From Spirochaetales bacterium Spiro_07 (GTDB taxonomy: Bacteria; Spirochaetota; Spirochaetia; Treponematales; Treponemataceae), in NCBI GenBank assembly GCA_001603145.1, contig LVBI01000007.1:1-64000 (forward strand): a stretch of DNA of 64,000 bases. The letters run 5' to 3'. How positions within the stretch are numbered: position 1 is the first letter of the stretch; each line of letters opens with the position of its first letter. Positions 51,123 through 59,874 of this stretch are shown one piece after another. The position numbers and the translations under genes were made by a program. The notes under the pieces are model-generated. The model was given only the letters and a program-made list of their open reading frames with translations, searched no databases and had not been told where the DNA came from.

Positions 51123-52694
51123 TTAGATGCCGAAAAGACCGGCGTATTCTTTTAATGCACCTTCAATCTGACCGGCGAGAACTTTCTTTGTAAGCACTTT
51201 GCCGAGCTGAACACCTTCCTGGTCGAAGCTGTTCAAGTTCCAGACAAAGCCCTGGAACATAATCTTGTTTTCGTAATGAGCAAGAAGCGCGCCCAAAGAT
51301 TTCGGTGTAAGCTGCTTGCCGTAGATAAGGCTTGACGGTCTGCCGCCCGGGAAATTCTTGTTCGGGTTTTCGTCAGACTTGCCGCAAGCAAAAGCTACAA
51401 TCTGGGCTGCAAGGTTTGCGCAAAGCTTTTTCTGGCTTGTTGAGCCGTCAACCACAACGTCTTCGCCAGACTGGCTGTCGTTAAAGCCGATGAACTGAAG
51501 CGGAATAATGTCTGTGCCCTGGTGCAAAAGCTGATAGAACGAATGCTGGCCGTTTGTGCCAGGTTCGCCGAACAAAACAGGGCCGGTCTGATAATTGATT
51601 TTCTCGCCGAAGCGGTTGACCTGCTTTCCGTTTGATTCCATATCAGCCTGCTGAAGATGAGCCGGCAAGCGGCTCAAAGCCTGGCTGTATGGCAGAATTG
51701 CTGTTGAAGGGTAGCCCTGCGCGTTGCGCTCGTAAACACCGATAAGCGCGTCGAGCATAGAAGGGTTCTTCTTGATGTCGGCGTTTGTCGCTGTTTTGTC
51801 TGCTTCGTGCGCACCTTCAAGAAACTGCGCAAAAACGTCTGCACCAAAAGCAAGCGACATTACAGTGCCACCTACAGCAGATGTTGAAGAGAATCTGCCG
51901 CCAATAAAGTTATCAATATAGAAAGAAGCAAGATAACCAGGGTTGTTTGCAAGCGGGCTTGTCTCGCTTGTTACGGCAACCATGTGCTTAGAAGCATCAA
52001 GCCCTGCCTTTTTAAGATAATCTTTTACAAAAAGCTCATTCGCCAAAGTTTCCTGCGTCGTTCCGCTTTTTGAAACAAGCACAAACAAAGTCTTTGCCGG
52101 GTTGATGCTCTGCATAACAGCTGCGCCGTCATCAGGGTCAACATTCGAGATGAATTTTGCGTTCATCTTGAGGCAGCCGTTCTTGCGTGCCCAGCCTTCA
52201 AGTGCAAGGTACATGGCTCTTGGACCCAAATCTGAGCCGCCGATGCCAATCTGAACAACTGTGTCGAATTTTTCGCCCTTGGCATTTGTGATTTTACCTG
52301 AATGAACTTTCTCTGCAAATGCGGCGATGTTATCCTGCTGTGTCTGATAGAATGTGCGGAGATTGTTGCCTTCGTAGATTACATCCGCGCCGAGCTGGCC
52401 GCGCAAAAGGTGGTGCAGAACCTTGCGGTTTTCGCCTGTATTGATGACTGCGCCTTCATAAAGTTCCTTGAACTTTGCAACAAGCTCTGCCTCGTCAGCG
52501 AGTTCCTGCAAAACAGAAAGAATCTGTGCGTTAACTTCTTTTGCAGCGTAGTTATATGTAAGACCAGCCGCCATCGGAACAGAAAATTCCTTTACGCGCT
52601 TTGCATCAAGAACATCTTTCAATGAAACCTGTCCTTTGAGCGAGAGCATTTTTTTATACGCAGCAAGCGTATCAGCATTTCCCCAATTTGCCAT
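51123..52694 (-). CDS. pgi: glucose-6-phosphate isomerase
   Basis: Interconverts glucose 6-phosphate and fructose 6-phosphate. The 523-residue enzyme has VVQIGIGGSDLGPRAMYLAL, VLVSKSGTTQETLANE, the FIGGRFSSTSAVGGTVMSLAFG signature and the catalytic stretch ESNGKQVNRFGEKI, with the GEPGTNGQHSFYQLLHQGTD loop. AGAGGT precedes the ATG and a TATAAT-like -10 sits close upstream. R5 copy 2 lies after its stop. Confidence 0.96.
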   Translation of the reverse strand: MANWGNADTLAAYKKMLSLKGQVSLKDVLDAKRVKEFSVPMAAGLTYNYAAKEVNAQILSVLQELADEAELVAKFKELYEGAVINTGENRKVLHHLLRGQLGADVIYEGNNLRTFYQTQQDNIAAFAEKVHSGKITNAKGEKFDTVVQIGIGGSDLGPRAMYLALEGWARKNGCLKMNAKFISNVDPDDGAAVMQSINPAKTLFVLVSKSGTTQETLANELFVKDYLKKAGLDASKHMVAVTSETSPLANNPGYLASFYIDNFIGGRFSSTSAVGGTVMSLAFGADVFAQFLEGAHEADKTATNADIKKNPSMLDALIGVYERNAQGYPSTAILPYSQALSRLPAHLQQADMESNGKQVNRFGEKINYQTGPVLFGEPGTNGQHSFYQLLHQGTDIIPLQFIGFNDSQSGEDVVVDGSTSQKKLCANLAAQIVAFACGKSDENPNKNFPGGRPSSLIYGKQLTPKSLGALLAHYENKIMFQGFVWNLNSFDQEGVQLGKVLTKKVLAGQIEGALKEYAGLFGI

Positions 52695-52818
52695 AAAAAC
52701 CTCTATATTATATGAATTTGAAAAACTTCAAAAAGTTTTCAGCAGTTAAATGCAAGTTTTTTAAATAAACGGATTCAACATGGTGCCGCTATTTGGGCAG
52801 CTCCGGGCTGATTCATGC

Positions 52819-53292
52819 CTATTCGTCAAGTTCAGGGATTTTCAGTTTGAGCGCGTCAAGAAAATCTTCGCCGGTTACGCCTTCTCTAAGGCAGCAGAAA
52901 ACGCAGTTGTCTCTGCCGGTAATCGTTCCGAGCACTTCGTCAAAGGCAAGGTTGTCTACTGCAAGAGAAACCGCGTCGGCGTGGCCTGAATATGTCTTGA
53001 TTACTACCATGTTGCCTGAATATTCGATTGAAATGTAGCCGCGCAAAAAATCCTGCACGACAGTCTGCTCAGATTCCTGCCGCTCGTCTTCGCCCGGCAG
53101 CGTGTAAACATAGCCGTTGTGTCCGTCTGAAACCTTGCCGACTTTGAGCAGCTTCAAATCTCTTGAAAGCGTTGCCTGCGTTACGTCGAAATTTTCTTTC
53201 TGAAGATAGCCGAGAAGCTCTTCTTGAGATTCTATTCTGTAAGTCTTGATTACTTTTCTTATAACCTTGAGCCGTGACAGGCGTTCTTTCAC
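52819..53292 (-). CDS. argR: arginine repressor
   Basis: A 157-residue ArgR/AhrC-family regulator of arginine metabolism. The winged-helix N-terminus (KVIRKVIKTYRIESQEELLGYLQKENFDVTQATLSRDLKLLKVGKV) is followed by the hexamerisation and arginine-binding domain with GHADAVSLAVDNL and GTITGRDNCVF. The start is a GTG at 53292 with AAGAAGG upstream. Two candidate operator-like dyads lie ahead of it. No arginine biosynthesis gene is in the window; argS is 8 kb away. Confidence 0.95.
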   Translation of the reverse strand: MKERLSRLKVIRKVIKTYRIESQEELLGYLQKENFDVTQATLSRDLKLLKVGKVSDGHNGYVYTLPGEDERQESEQTVVQDFLRGYISIEYSGNMVVIKTYSGHADAVSLAVDNLAFDEVLGTITGRDNCVFCCLREGVTGEDFLDALKLKIPELDE

Positions 53293-53327
53293 AACATGCC
53301 TTCTTTGAGGAATTTAACAACTGTCTT

Positions 53328-53392
53328 TCATAAAAATGCAAACAAATCTGGCTGAAAAACGAAAAACAGCATGAATTATGCATAAATATGCA
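53328..53392 (-). promoter_or_regulatory. candidate ARG boxes upstream of argR
   Basis: TGCATAAATATGCA (53379-53392) and the similar TCATAAAAATGCA (53328-53340) are AT-rich dyads about 50 bp apart, of the type bound by ArgR/AhrC. Autoregulation is inferred from position. Confidence 0.45.
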
Positions 53393-53418
53393 AAAAATAT
53401 TCAAAATTGTCAAGCTTC

Positions 53419-53520
53419 AAGGGGAAGGGAAAACCTCTTCTTCGGAGGCGGGTTTTCCCTTCCCCTTAAACCCTATCCTTTTCCAGCACCGTTCAAGGGG
53501 ATACCCCTTGAAAATCCCCA
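53419..53520 (+). repeat. ~100-bp double-hairpin repeat R3, copy 1
   Basis: AAGGGGAAGGGAAAACC pairs with GGTTTTCCCTTCCCCTT, followed by a conserved TCCTTTTCCAGCACCG and a second hairpin, TTCAAGGGG/CCCCTTGAA. Copy 2 is at 57813-57915, same strand. Confidence 0.85.
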
Positions 53521-53549
53521 AATAATTAAAACTGTTTAAGGAAAATCTG

Positions 53550-54191
53550 CTATTCATCAGCGAACATAAAATCTGTATATTTATCGTAAGTACGTTCTGA
53601 AGAATATTCTCGCGAAAAGGCTTGTCCCCAGCATTTATCGGATTCAAAATTCCCGAATGTAGTTGAAAAATTTGGATCATCTTGAATTTTGCCGTCTTTT
53701 CGCCGGTTTGTACGTTCTTCTGGTGTTTCTTTTGCAAGCTTTTCTGCCAAAGCATAAATTTCATCATAATTATTGATTATATCACCAACATTATTTATGT
53801 CTTTTTTTAACACTAAAGATAAAGCTTCTGTTTTCACAGCATTCATTCTATAGCTATGAATATAACCTTCTTTATCAGGTATCTTTGTTGTATAGCTTCC
53901 ATATAGAAATTCATATTCTGGTGTTCCATCAGGATTTCTGCCTATTTTTTCAACACCCAATTGTTTACCAGATAAATATCTATTAAATTCTGTAAGTTCT
54001 AGATAACCTCCATTTTTCAAATAAATATCTGCGAAATAAATTTCTTGAGTCCATTTATCATATTGACCAACTTTAACTTCTATGACATTTGGATTTTTCA
54101 GTATTTCTTTTTCGAGCTTTTCACATCTGCCATTTGGAAAGCAAGAAATTACAAATGATAAAGAAATAAGAATTAACAGTATCTTTTTCAT
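53550..54191 (-). CDS. AT-rich lipoprotein of unknown function
   Basis: A 213-residue predicted lipoprotein: signal peptide LLILISLSFVISC with lipobox, followed by RCEKLEKEILKNPNVIEVKVGQYDKW. The mature part is charged, with YSSERTYDKYTDFMF at the end. No family recognised. The AT content and tyrosine-rich composition differ from neighbouring mutS2 and rsgA. GAGGAGA lies 12 bp upstream of the ATG. Confidence 0.7.
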   Translation of the reverse strand: MKKILLILISLSFVISCFPNGRCEKLEKEILKNPNVIEVKVGQYDKWTQEIYFADIYLKNGGYLELTEFNRYLSGKQLGVEKIGRNPDGTPEYEFLYGSYTTKIPDKEGYIHSYRMNAVKTEALSLVLKKDINNVGDIINNYDEIYALAEKLAKETPEERTNRRKDGKIQDDPNFSTTFGNFESDKCWGQAFSREYSSERTYDKYTDFMFADE

Positions 54192-54283
54192 TTTAAGAAA
54201 TCATCTCCTCTTCCAGCATGACTAAAGACTGCCGGTTTTCGCCTTTCAGTCTTTTATTGCAGAAAAAACTGTTGCAAAAAGAA

Positions 54284-56809
54284 CTACTCCTTCAGCGTGA
54301 CATATGTCTTGCCGAAACCGCCGTCTTCGGCGGGGGCAAAGCAGAAGCTTTCTACGACGGGGCTTGTTTTCAGATAATTCTGAACGCCCTGCTGCAAAAT
54401 GCCGTGGCCTTTGCCGTGAACGACTGAAAAAGTCTTGAGATGCTGCAGCACGGCAAGGTCAATCTGCTTTTCAAGCGCTTTCATGGCTTCTTCGTAGCGC
54501 ATGCCGAGCAGCCTAAGCTCAAACGCGGCAGACGGCTGCACAATGCCGAAAGACGCGCCTTTAATGCCGCCGTCGTCAACAGCTTCTGGCGCAAGCTCGA
54601 GCGAAACGCTTGCCGTGCGCTTGGCTACAGGCGCAAGCACAAGCTCTTTCTGCTTAAGCGTCATTTTCAGCGTGCCGAACGCCACAACCCAAGTGCCCCT
54701 GCCCTGCTCTCTAAGCAGAGTGCCGCGGCGGTCTTTGTAAAAAACATCAAGCCCTTCTGCAAATGCTTCCGGCACAAGAGTTTCTTCGGCACTGCCGGCA
54801 AAACCCGCGAGCCGTTTCTTCATGCTTTCAGACTTTGATTCGCCGTCGTTGCCGCTGCTTTCAAGCATTTGCTTCTTTTCAAGCTCAAGCTGCTTCTGGC
54901 TTTCAGTTACGGCAAGCGTCAGCGATTCGCGCTCTTTTTCGATATTTGACTTTTCTTCTTCTATTGAATCAGACAAATCAGCGATAAAATCTTTTACGGC
55001 GCGCGTCTTGTCTTTGGTTATTTCGCCCTCGCGCAAGACGCGCACAAGGTTTTCAAGCTTTTTACGGCTCTCGTCGGCAAATGCGGCAAGTTTTCTGTAG
55101 CCCTGCTCTCTTAGCTCAAGCTCTTTCTGGCGCAGGCGCAGCTCTTTCAAGTCAACTGAACGGCGTTTTTCATGCAACGCAGATTCTTCGCTGCGGCGCT
55201 TTTTCTCAAGTTCGTCAAGCTCTTCATATTTGGCGGTCAAGCCTTTTATAAGCGCGGAAATATCAGCTTGCGCGCCTGTCAGATAATTTTCAGCTTTTTC
55301 TGCAATTTCTTCGGTCAAGCCGTTGCGGCGCGCAATCTCAAGCGCGTGGCTTTCGCCCGGCACGCCCATTATAATTCTGTATGCCGGCGCAAGCGTCGTT
55401 TCGTCAAATTCAACTGAAGCATTCGAGCATTGCAGGCGCGTGTAGCCGTAATTTTTCAGACTGCCGTGGTGGGTCGTTACCAAAACCCACGAGTTTTTTT
55501 CTATAAAGAAATCGAGCACCGCCATCGCAATCGCGCCGCCCTCTTCGGGGTCTGTGCCGCCGCCAAGCTCGTCAAGCAAAACAAGCGTCTTGTCTGTAGC
55601 TTCGTGCGTCATCTTAGCGATGTTCTTCATGTGGCCGCTGAAAGTCGAAAGCGACTGGTCCATAGACTGCTCGTCGCCGATGTCAGCAAAGATGTTGTCA
55701 AACAGCGGCAAAATTGAACCTTCGGCGCAAGGCAGCGGAAACCCGCTCTGATTGAGCGCGGCAAAAAGCGCGACAGTCTTTAAAGATACAGTCTTTCCGC
55801 CTGTGTTCGGGCCTGTAATTATAAGCACGCGGCGGCCCGGCAAAAACGAAAGGCTAATCGGCACAGCCTTTGCGCCGAGCAGCGGATGCCGCGCTTCTTT
55901 TAGCACAAGGGCGCGCCCGCCGTCAGGGTCGCCGGCAAAAGAGCCGTGCGTTTCAAGCCCCCACCTTGCGGCGGCATAAGCTGCATCAAGACGCACCATC
56001 ACATTATGCGCCGCCACAAAATCGCCGTAATGTTCGCCCAAAGATGCGGTCAGCTCGCGCAAAATGCGCCTAATCTCAAGCGAAAGCCTGTACTCTTCCT
56101 GCACAAGCGCATTGTTCTTTTGAACGATGTCGTCAGGCTCAATATAGACAGTCTGCCCTGTCTGCGAAAACTCGTGCACGATGCCTTTGATGCGCCCGCG
56201 GAAATTCGCCTTGACCGCAAGAACCTGCCTGTCAGAGCGGAGCACCGGCATATCAGACTGAAGCGCGTCTTTAAGCGACTGGTCTGAAGTGTAGCTCTTG
56301 AAAAGCGCAGTCACATCGCGCTTAATCTGCGAAATTGACTTGCGTATCTCGCGGAGTTCGGGCAAATCGCGTAAAACACCGGTTTCATCAATTATGCGGA
56401 AAATTTTTGCGCTTGCCTCTGACAAATCTGGAATTGCGGCAGCTTTTTCAGCAAGCACAGTCAATTGCGCGGCGTTAGTTTCGTTTTGAAGCTGCGTCTT
56501 GAACTGAATTGCGCTTCTGCAAAAGCCGCCCAAAGAAGCAATCTGCTCAAGCTCAAGCACCGCGCCTTCAACGTTTAGCAGCTGAAAAAGCGGCGCACAT
56601 TCGTTAAAGCCCGTCAGCTTCACCGGGTTCGGCGAAATCAGCGTCTTCATCCAGTCGGCAGTCAGCTTTTTGGCTGCGTCAATTTCAGCTTTGTCGCCAG
56701 AAGGCTCTTTTGATTCCACAAAAGCTTTGCCTTCTGCGCTTGACGCATTGCCTGCAATCAAGTTGCGTATTCTATAATATTCGAGAATCTCTAAAGTCTG
56801 TTTGTCCAT
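54284..56809 (-). CDS. mutS2: MutS2 recombination-suppressing / ribosome-rescue ATPase
   Basis: An 841-residue MutS2 homologue, which in other bacteria limits recombination or splits collided ribosomes. The core and lever domains come first, then Walker A LIITGPNTGGKTVSLK near residue 335, the STFSGHMKN and LVLLDELGGGTDPEEG motifs, a long coiled coil (~520-640) and a C-terminal Smr domain with HGKGHGIL. The usual DLRG of Smr reads ELRLLGMR here, which may reduce nuclease activity. It starts 3 nt after rsgA. Confidence 0.93.
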   Translation of the reverse strand: MDKQTLEILEYYRIRNLIAGNASSAEGKAFVESKEPSGDKAEIDAAKKLTADWMKTLISPNPVKLTGFNECAPLFQLLNVEGAVLELEQIASLGGFCRSAIQFKTQLQNETNAAQLTVLAEKAAAIPDLSEASAKIFRIIDETGVLRDLPELREIRKSISQIKRDVTALFKSYTSDQSLKDALQSDMPVLRSDRQVLAVKANFRGRIKGIVHEFSQTGQTVYIEPDDIVQKNNALVQEEYRLSLEIRRILRELTASLGEHYGDFVAAHNVMVRLDAAYAAARWGLETHGSFAGDPDGGRALVLKEARHPLLGAKAVPISLSFLPGRRVLIITGPNTGGKTVSLKTVALFAALNQSGFPLPCAEGSILPLFDNIFADIGDEQSMDQSLSTFSGHMKNIAKMTHEATDKTLVLLDELGGGTDPEEGGAIAMAVLDFFIEKNSWVLVTTHHGSLKNYGYTRLQCSNASVEFDETTLAPAYRIIMGVPGESHALEIARRNGLTEEIAEKAENYLTGAQADISALIKGLTAKYEELDELEKKRRSEESALHEKRRSVDLKELRLRQKELELREQGYRKLAAFADESRKKLENLVRVLREGEITKDKTRAVKDFIADLSDSIEEEKSNIEKERESLTLAVTESQKQLELEKKQMLESSGNDGESKSESMKKRLAGFAGSAEETLVPEAFAEGLDVFYKDRRGTLLREQGRGTWVVAFGTLKMTLKQKELVLAPVAKRTASVSLELAPEAVDDGGIKGASFGIVQPSAAFELRLLGMRYEEAMKALEKQIDLAVLQHLKTFSVVHGKGHGILQQGVQNYLKTSPVVESFCFAPAEDGGFGKTYVTLKE

Positions 56810-56812
56810 CGA

Positions 56813-57769
56813 TTAATCTTCCCAGCTTCCGGTGAGAATTTCTTCTTTTATGCGCTGCCAGCTTTCAAAGCGTTCTTCTGAAATCACGCCGGCGTGAACG
56901 GCTTCAAGCACGCGGCAGCCTGCTTCGTGCGTGTGCGTGCAAGACATTCCGAAAGTGCAGGTGCCCACAATCGGGGCAATTTCGCGGAAATAAAGAATCA
57001 CATCGTCCGCGTCAATACCATCTATCACAAAGCGGCGCACACCTGGCGTGTCGATTATGTCTGCAGTAGCACCGAAACGCCCTTCCATCAGCGATTCATT
57101 CAGCCGCAAATGATAAAGCATTCCGCGCGTTGTTGTGTGCGTGCCCCTTCCGTATTTTTCTGAAAGGCTGCCTGTTTTCAGCACAACCGAAGAATCAAGC
57201 ACATTGACGATGCTTGACTTGCCCACACCGGACTGCCCCGCAAAGACGCTGCGCTTGCCTTCGAGCATAGACGCAAGCTGGCTCATGCCTTCACCTGTCC
57301 GCGCCGAAACGCGCAGCACCGTGTAGCCGATTCTTTCCCATTCGGCAAGCCGGAAATCTATGTCAATGTCGAGCGGCAAATCGCATTTGTTGCAGATAAT
57401 CACAGGTTCAATGCCGGCCGCTTCAGCCTGCACTATCATGCGGTCAACAAAGCGCGGCCTGAAAGGCGGCTCGTCGGGCGTTGTTACGCAGAAAATGTAA
57501 TCGATGTTGGCGGCCAAAAGCTGCGGCGCACGGCCTTTCACGTTCCAGCGCACAAAGGCGTTTTTGCGCGGTTCAAGCGAGACAATCTGCCCAGCTTCGT
57601 CGTCCTTTTCGTCCGGCTCAACGTTGACAGAATCGCCGGGCGCAAGCGGATTGTAGAAACGCCCTTCAGACTTGAGTTTTTTGCCCTTTATTGTGCATTG
57701 TCTTGTAATGTTGTCCTGGCACTCAACAGAAAAAATATTGTTCGAGCCGCCGATTACAGTTCCCAGCAT
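56813..57769 (-). CDS. rsgA: ribosome small subunit-dependent GTPase A
   Basis: A 318-residue circularly permuted GTPase of 30S maturation. An OB fold is followed by G4 (VIICNKCDLP), G1 (VFAGQSGVGKSSIVNVL near residue 180) and G3 (DTPGVRRF) in permuted order, then the zinc knuckle CTFGMSCTHTHEAGC. No Shine-Dalgarno is apparent; TACACT lies 7 nt before the ATG, a possible leaderless start. It is coupled to mutS2 downstream. Confidence 0.93.
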   Translation of the reverse strand: MLGTVIGGSNNIFSVECQDNITRQCTIKGKKLKSEGRFYNPLAPGDSVNVEPDEKDDEAGQIVSLEPRKNAFVRWNVKGRAPQLLAANIDYIFCVTTPDEPPFRPRFVDRMIVQAEAAGIEPVIICNKCDLPLDIDIDFRLAEWERIGYTVLRVSARTGEGMSQLASMLEGKRSVFAGQSGVGKSSIVNVLDSSVVLKTGSLSEKYGRGTHTTTRGMLYHLRLNESLMEGRFGATADIIDTPGVRRFVIDGIDADDVILYFREIAPIVGTCTFGMSCTHTHEAGCRVLEAVHAGVISEERFESWQRIKEEILTGSWED

Positions 57770-57812
57770 GATAACAAGTGTAACTTAAAACTGAATGTTT
57801 GGAAAGGCATAA

Positions 57813-57915
57813 TAAAGGGGAAGGGAAAACCTCTACTTCGGAAGCGGTTTTTCCCTTCCCCTTTACCCCCTTCCTTTTCCAGCACCGCCTAAGGACTCTG
57901 CCCTTAGGAATCCCA
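57813..57915 (+). repeat. ~100-bp double-hairpin repeat R3, copy 2
   Basis: AAAGGGGAAGGGAAAACC/GGTTTTTCCCTTCCCCTTT stem, then CCTTTTCCAGCACCG and a CTAAGG/CCTTAG hairpin. The second hairpin has different bases from copy 1 but the same position and fold. With the R2 (57961-57988) and CATTGC (58041-58069) hairpins it fills the 317-bp gap beyond rsgA; no gene is seen there. Confidence 0.82.
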
Positions 57916-57960
57916 TTTATTCAAGCATTATTGAATGAACTCCGCATGAGCAGATTAATC

Positions 57961-57988
57961 TGGTCATTGAGCGCAGTCGAAATGACCA
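57961..57988. repeat. hairpin repeat, family R2
   Basis: TGGTCATT and AAATGACCA flank GAGCGCAGTCG, the conserved loop of the R2 family (other copies at 4491-4571). Confidence 0.7.
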
Positions 57989-58040
57989 ACAGTGTAGACT
58001 TTTGTACAAAAGCCTTCAAGCTTCCGCAAAGCTGAAATCC

Positions 58041-58069
58041 GTCATTGCGAGCCGAAGACGAAGCAATCT
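58041..58069. repeat. CATTGC hairpin repeat
   Basis: ATTGC and GCAAT flank GAGCCGAAGACGAA. This GTCATTGCGAG...GCAATC type of short intergenic hairpin is known from many bacterial genomes; here it is a single copy. Confidence 0.55.
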
Positions 58070-58086
58070 AAATCATTATTGCTTTT

Positions 58087-59025
58087 TCATAATGCTACCG
58101 TCTTTTGCAACGCCAGCGCGTCTAAGAATTTTTCCATTAAATCGAATGATTCGGGGGTAAGGCTTTCGGGGGCATCAAAGGGCGTGTGCATGAAGCGCCA
58201 GGTCATCGGCAGCAGGTCTGTGTTCGCAACAGAATGATTCAGCAACGCATTCTCAAAAGACTTGTCGCGCTGAACGTTCCGCATCAGCGCGGTCGCTTCT
58301 TCGCGCGGCAGCATCGTTACGGCCACGGCCGGAATGCCAGAAGCAATAAACGCGGCGTTGTCGCTGTACGGCACCGGCGCAGTCACCCACTTTTGCGGCG
58401 AAACCTGCTGTGCAAGCTCAATCGTGCGCTCATAAAGGTCGTTGAACCTCCGCTTGAAAATCTCCGTGCCCGGCGATTTTCTGCCTGTAGTTGAAATTAC
58501 AATCACGTCGCCACGGCCGCAGCCGTCAATTGCAAGCACATCGTCATTCATTATGCCGATTTTCTTGAAGCGCACCGCTATTCCGTATGCGCCCTGGTCT
58601 GAAACACCGCCAAGCGCGCCCATTTCTTCGCCGTCTGTAAAGAACACGCGCATGTTGTGCGCCGTCTTGAAAGTTTTAAGACGCTCCAAAAATGCAAGCA
58701 CCTGAAAGACGGCGGCACTATTGTCGTTTGCTCCCGGCGAGTTCGGCGCGCGGTCATAATGCACCAAAATAGTTTTCATGCGGAAGCGCGGGTCGTAAAA
58801 CTGTGAAGGAAAATTAATATAGATATGCTTTGAACCGTCAATCGGTATTAACGTGCAATCGATATTATGTGAATCAAGCCAGTTTGTGAGAAACTTACAT
58901 CTGTCTGCATCGCTGGCTATAAAATCAGAAAATTCTGGCAACAAATATGACATCAATGAATTATCGGAAGATAAGCCAGTTTTATCGATATTTGTTTTAG
59001 CCCGTTCTAACAAACGCCTTGCCAC
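58087..59025 (-). CDS. M28-family zinc aminopeptidase-like protein
   Basis: A 312-residue cytoplasmic-looking M28 metallopeptidase. Likely zinc ligands: His-Asp in LVHYDRAPNSPGANDNSAAV, Glu in FFTDGEEMGALGG, Asp in PVPYSDNAAFIASG and His in FMHTPFD near the end. No signal peptide. The GTG at 59025 has no clear ribosome binding site; a start at an internal ATG (58953) would remove 24 residues without harming the domain. Family members trim amino acids from peptides or act as glutaminyl cyclases. Confidence 0.82.
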   Translation of the reverse strand: MARRLLERAKTNIDKTGLSSDNSLMSYLLPEFSDFIASDADRCKFLTNWLDSHNIDCTLIPIDGSKHIYINFPSQFYDPRFRMKTILVHYDRAPNSPGANDNSAAVFQVLAFLERLKTFKTAHNMRVFFTDGEEMGALGGVSDQGAYGIAVRFKKIGIMNDDVLAIDGCGRGDVIVISTTGRKSPGTEIFKRRFNDLYERTIELAQQVSPQKWVTAPVPYSDNAAFIASGIPAVAVTMLPREEATALMRNVQRDKSFENALLNHSVANTDLLPMTWRFMHTPFDAPESLTPESFDLMEKFLDALALQKTVAL

Positions 59026-59099
59026 AAGAAGCTAGGCTAAAACCAGAAGGAACAGTTCCTTTGTCATATTCAGGCTTGACCCGAATATCTTTTAAACGA

Positions 59100-59144
59100 G
59101 ATTGCCCGGTCATTCGCAGCGAAGCTTCGAACAAGCCGGGCAAC
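59100..59144 (-). terminator. hairpin terminator after the RRM gene
   Basis: ATTGCCCGG (59101-59109) and CCGGGCAA (59136-59143) pair around an inner CGAAGCTTCG palindrome, ~25 bp past the stop. An R1-like hairpin (59065-59089) follows. Confidence 0.6.
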
Positions 59145-59170
59145 AACATTATACTCTTTTTAGGCAGAAC

Positions 59171-59521
59171 TTAATATTTATAAGATTCTTCCCCAAAACT
59201 GCGCTGCTCGCGTCCGCCGTCACGGTTAAAGGAGCGGTCGCGGTTAAAGCCGCCGTGCGGTCTGTCCCTTCGCGGCTTGTCTTCTGCCATGTTCACACGA
59301 AGACGGCGGCCGTCCAGCTCTTTGCCGTTCATGCCCTCTATTGCGGCATCTGCTGCCTGCGCTTCTGCAAATTCAACAAAGCCGAAACCTTTAGACTGGC
59401 CAGTTGCCCTGTCTTTAATCACAATTGAAGACAAAACTTCACCAAATTGAGAAAAGCAATTCGTAAGCGATTCTTCCGTTGTTGCGTAGTTCAAATTTCC
59501 TACATAAATCTTCTGAGACAT
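59171..59521 (-). CDS. RRM-type RNA-binding protein
   Basis: A 116-residue single-RRM protein like the cold-inducible Rbp proteins of cyanobacteria. RNP2 is IYVGNL (residues 5-10) and RNP1 KGFGFVEF (~43-50). The C-terminal ~35 residues are Arg/Gly/Asp/Phe-rich (RRDRPHGGFNRDRSFNRDGG), another RNA-binding tail. GGAGGA precedes the ATG at 59519-59521. The mapped promoter lies ~190 bp upstream, so the mRNA has a long leader. Confidence 0.93.
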   Translation of the reverse strand: MSQKIYVGNLNYATTEESLTNCFSQFGEVLSSIVIKDRATGQSKGFGFVEFAEAQAADAAIEGMNGKELDGRRLRVNMAEDKPRRDRPHGGFNRDRSFNRDGGREQRSFGEESYKY

Positions 59522-59720
59522 AAAATTCCTCCACACACTGCTCCCACAGCTGTGTCTGAGATTTTTGCAACGGCAACCGCCGCAGCAAACCATCGTCATC
59601 TACTATGCTTGTCATTCAAACCTAAAACAAAAAAAATACTGGAAAGGAATCTTATGCGGAAACTTGCAGGATCTCATCATTCTGGGAAATCACGACTTTT
59701 AGAGAACGTTGATTGAATTC

Positions 59721-59749
59721 AGTCTACATTGTAAAAATTGAGCTGTCAA
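59721..59749 (-). promoter_or_regulatory. promoter of the RRM gene
   Basis: On the minus strand TTGACA (59744-59749) and TAGACT (59721-59726) have a 17-bp spacer. Predicted transcription start is near 59714, about 190 nt before the ATG. Confidence 0.72.
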
Positions 59750-59803
59750 GTTTTTTCGTTTCTAAAAAAAAGTACACAGCCATGCACGTTTTGACACTAA
59801 GGG

Positions 59804-59844
59804 CAAAAAAAGACCTGATTAGAAAATAAATTCTAATCAGGTCT
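59804..59844 (-). terminator. terminator of the 59.9-kb lipoprotein gene
   Basis: AGACCTGATTAGAA and TTCTAATCAGGTCT form a 14-bp stem, followed by seven T residues on the minus strand. Confidence 0.93.
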
Positions 59845-59874
59845 ATAAAAGCATTAATAATTAGTATCTAAGAA

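Larger units (their letters stand above)
59522..59874. other. 353-bp gap: long RRM-gene leader, promoter and a terminator
   Basis: No supported gene. The left ~190 bp is the predicted 5' leader of the RRM gene. The promoter is at 59721-59749. The right part holds the terminator of the 59.9-kb lipoprotein. A 20-codon frame at 59653 (plus) has a GGAAAGGA site but no promoter evidence. Confidence 0.6.

Noticed and set aside
59653..59715. 20-codon peptide with a GGAAAGGA site
   Set aside because: Lies on the strand opposite the RRM gene leader, has no promoter on its strand, and is too short to support.
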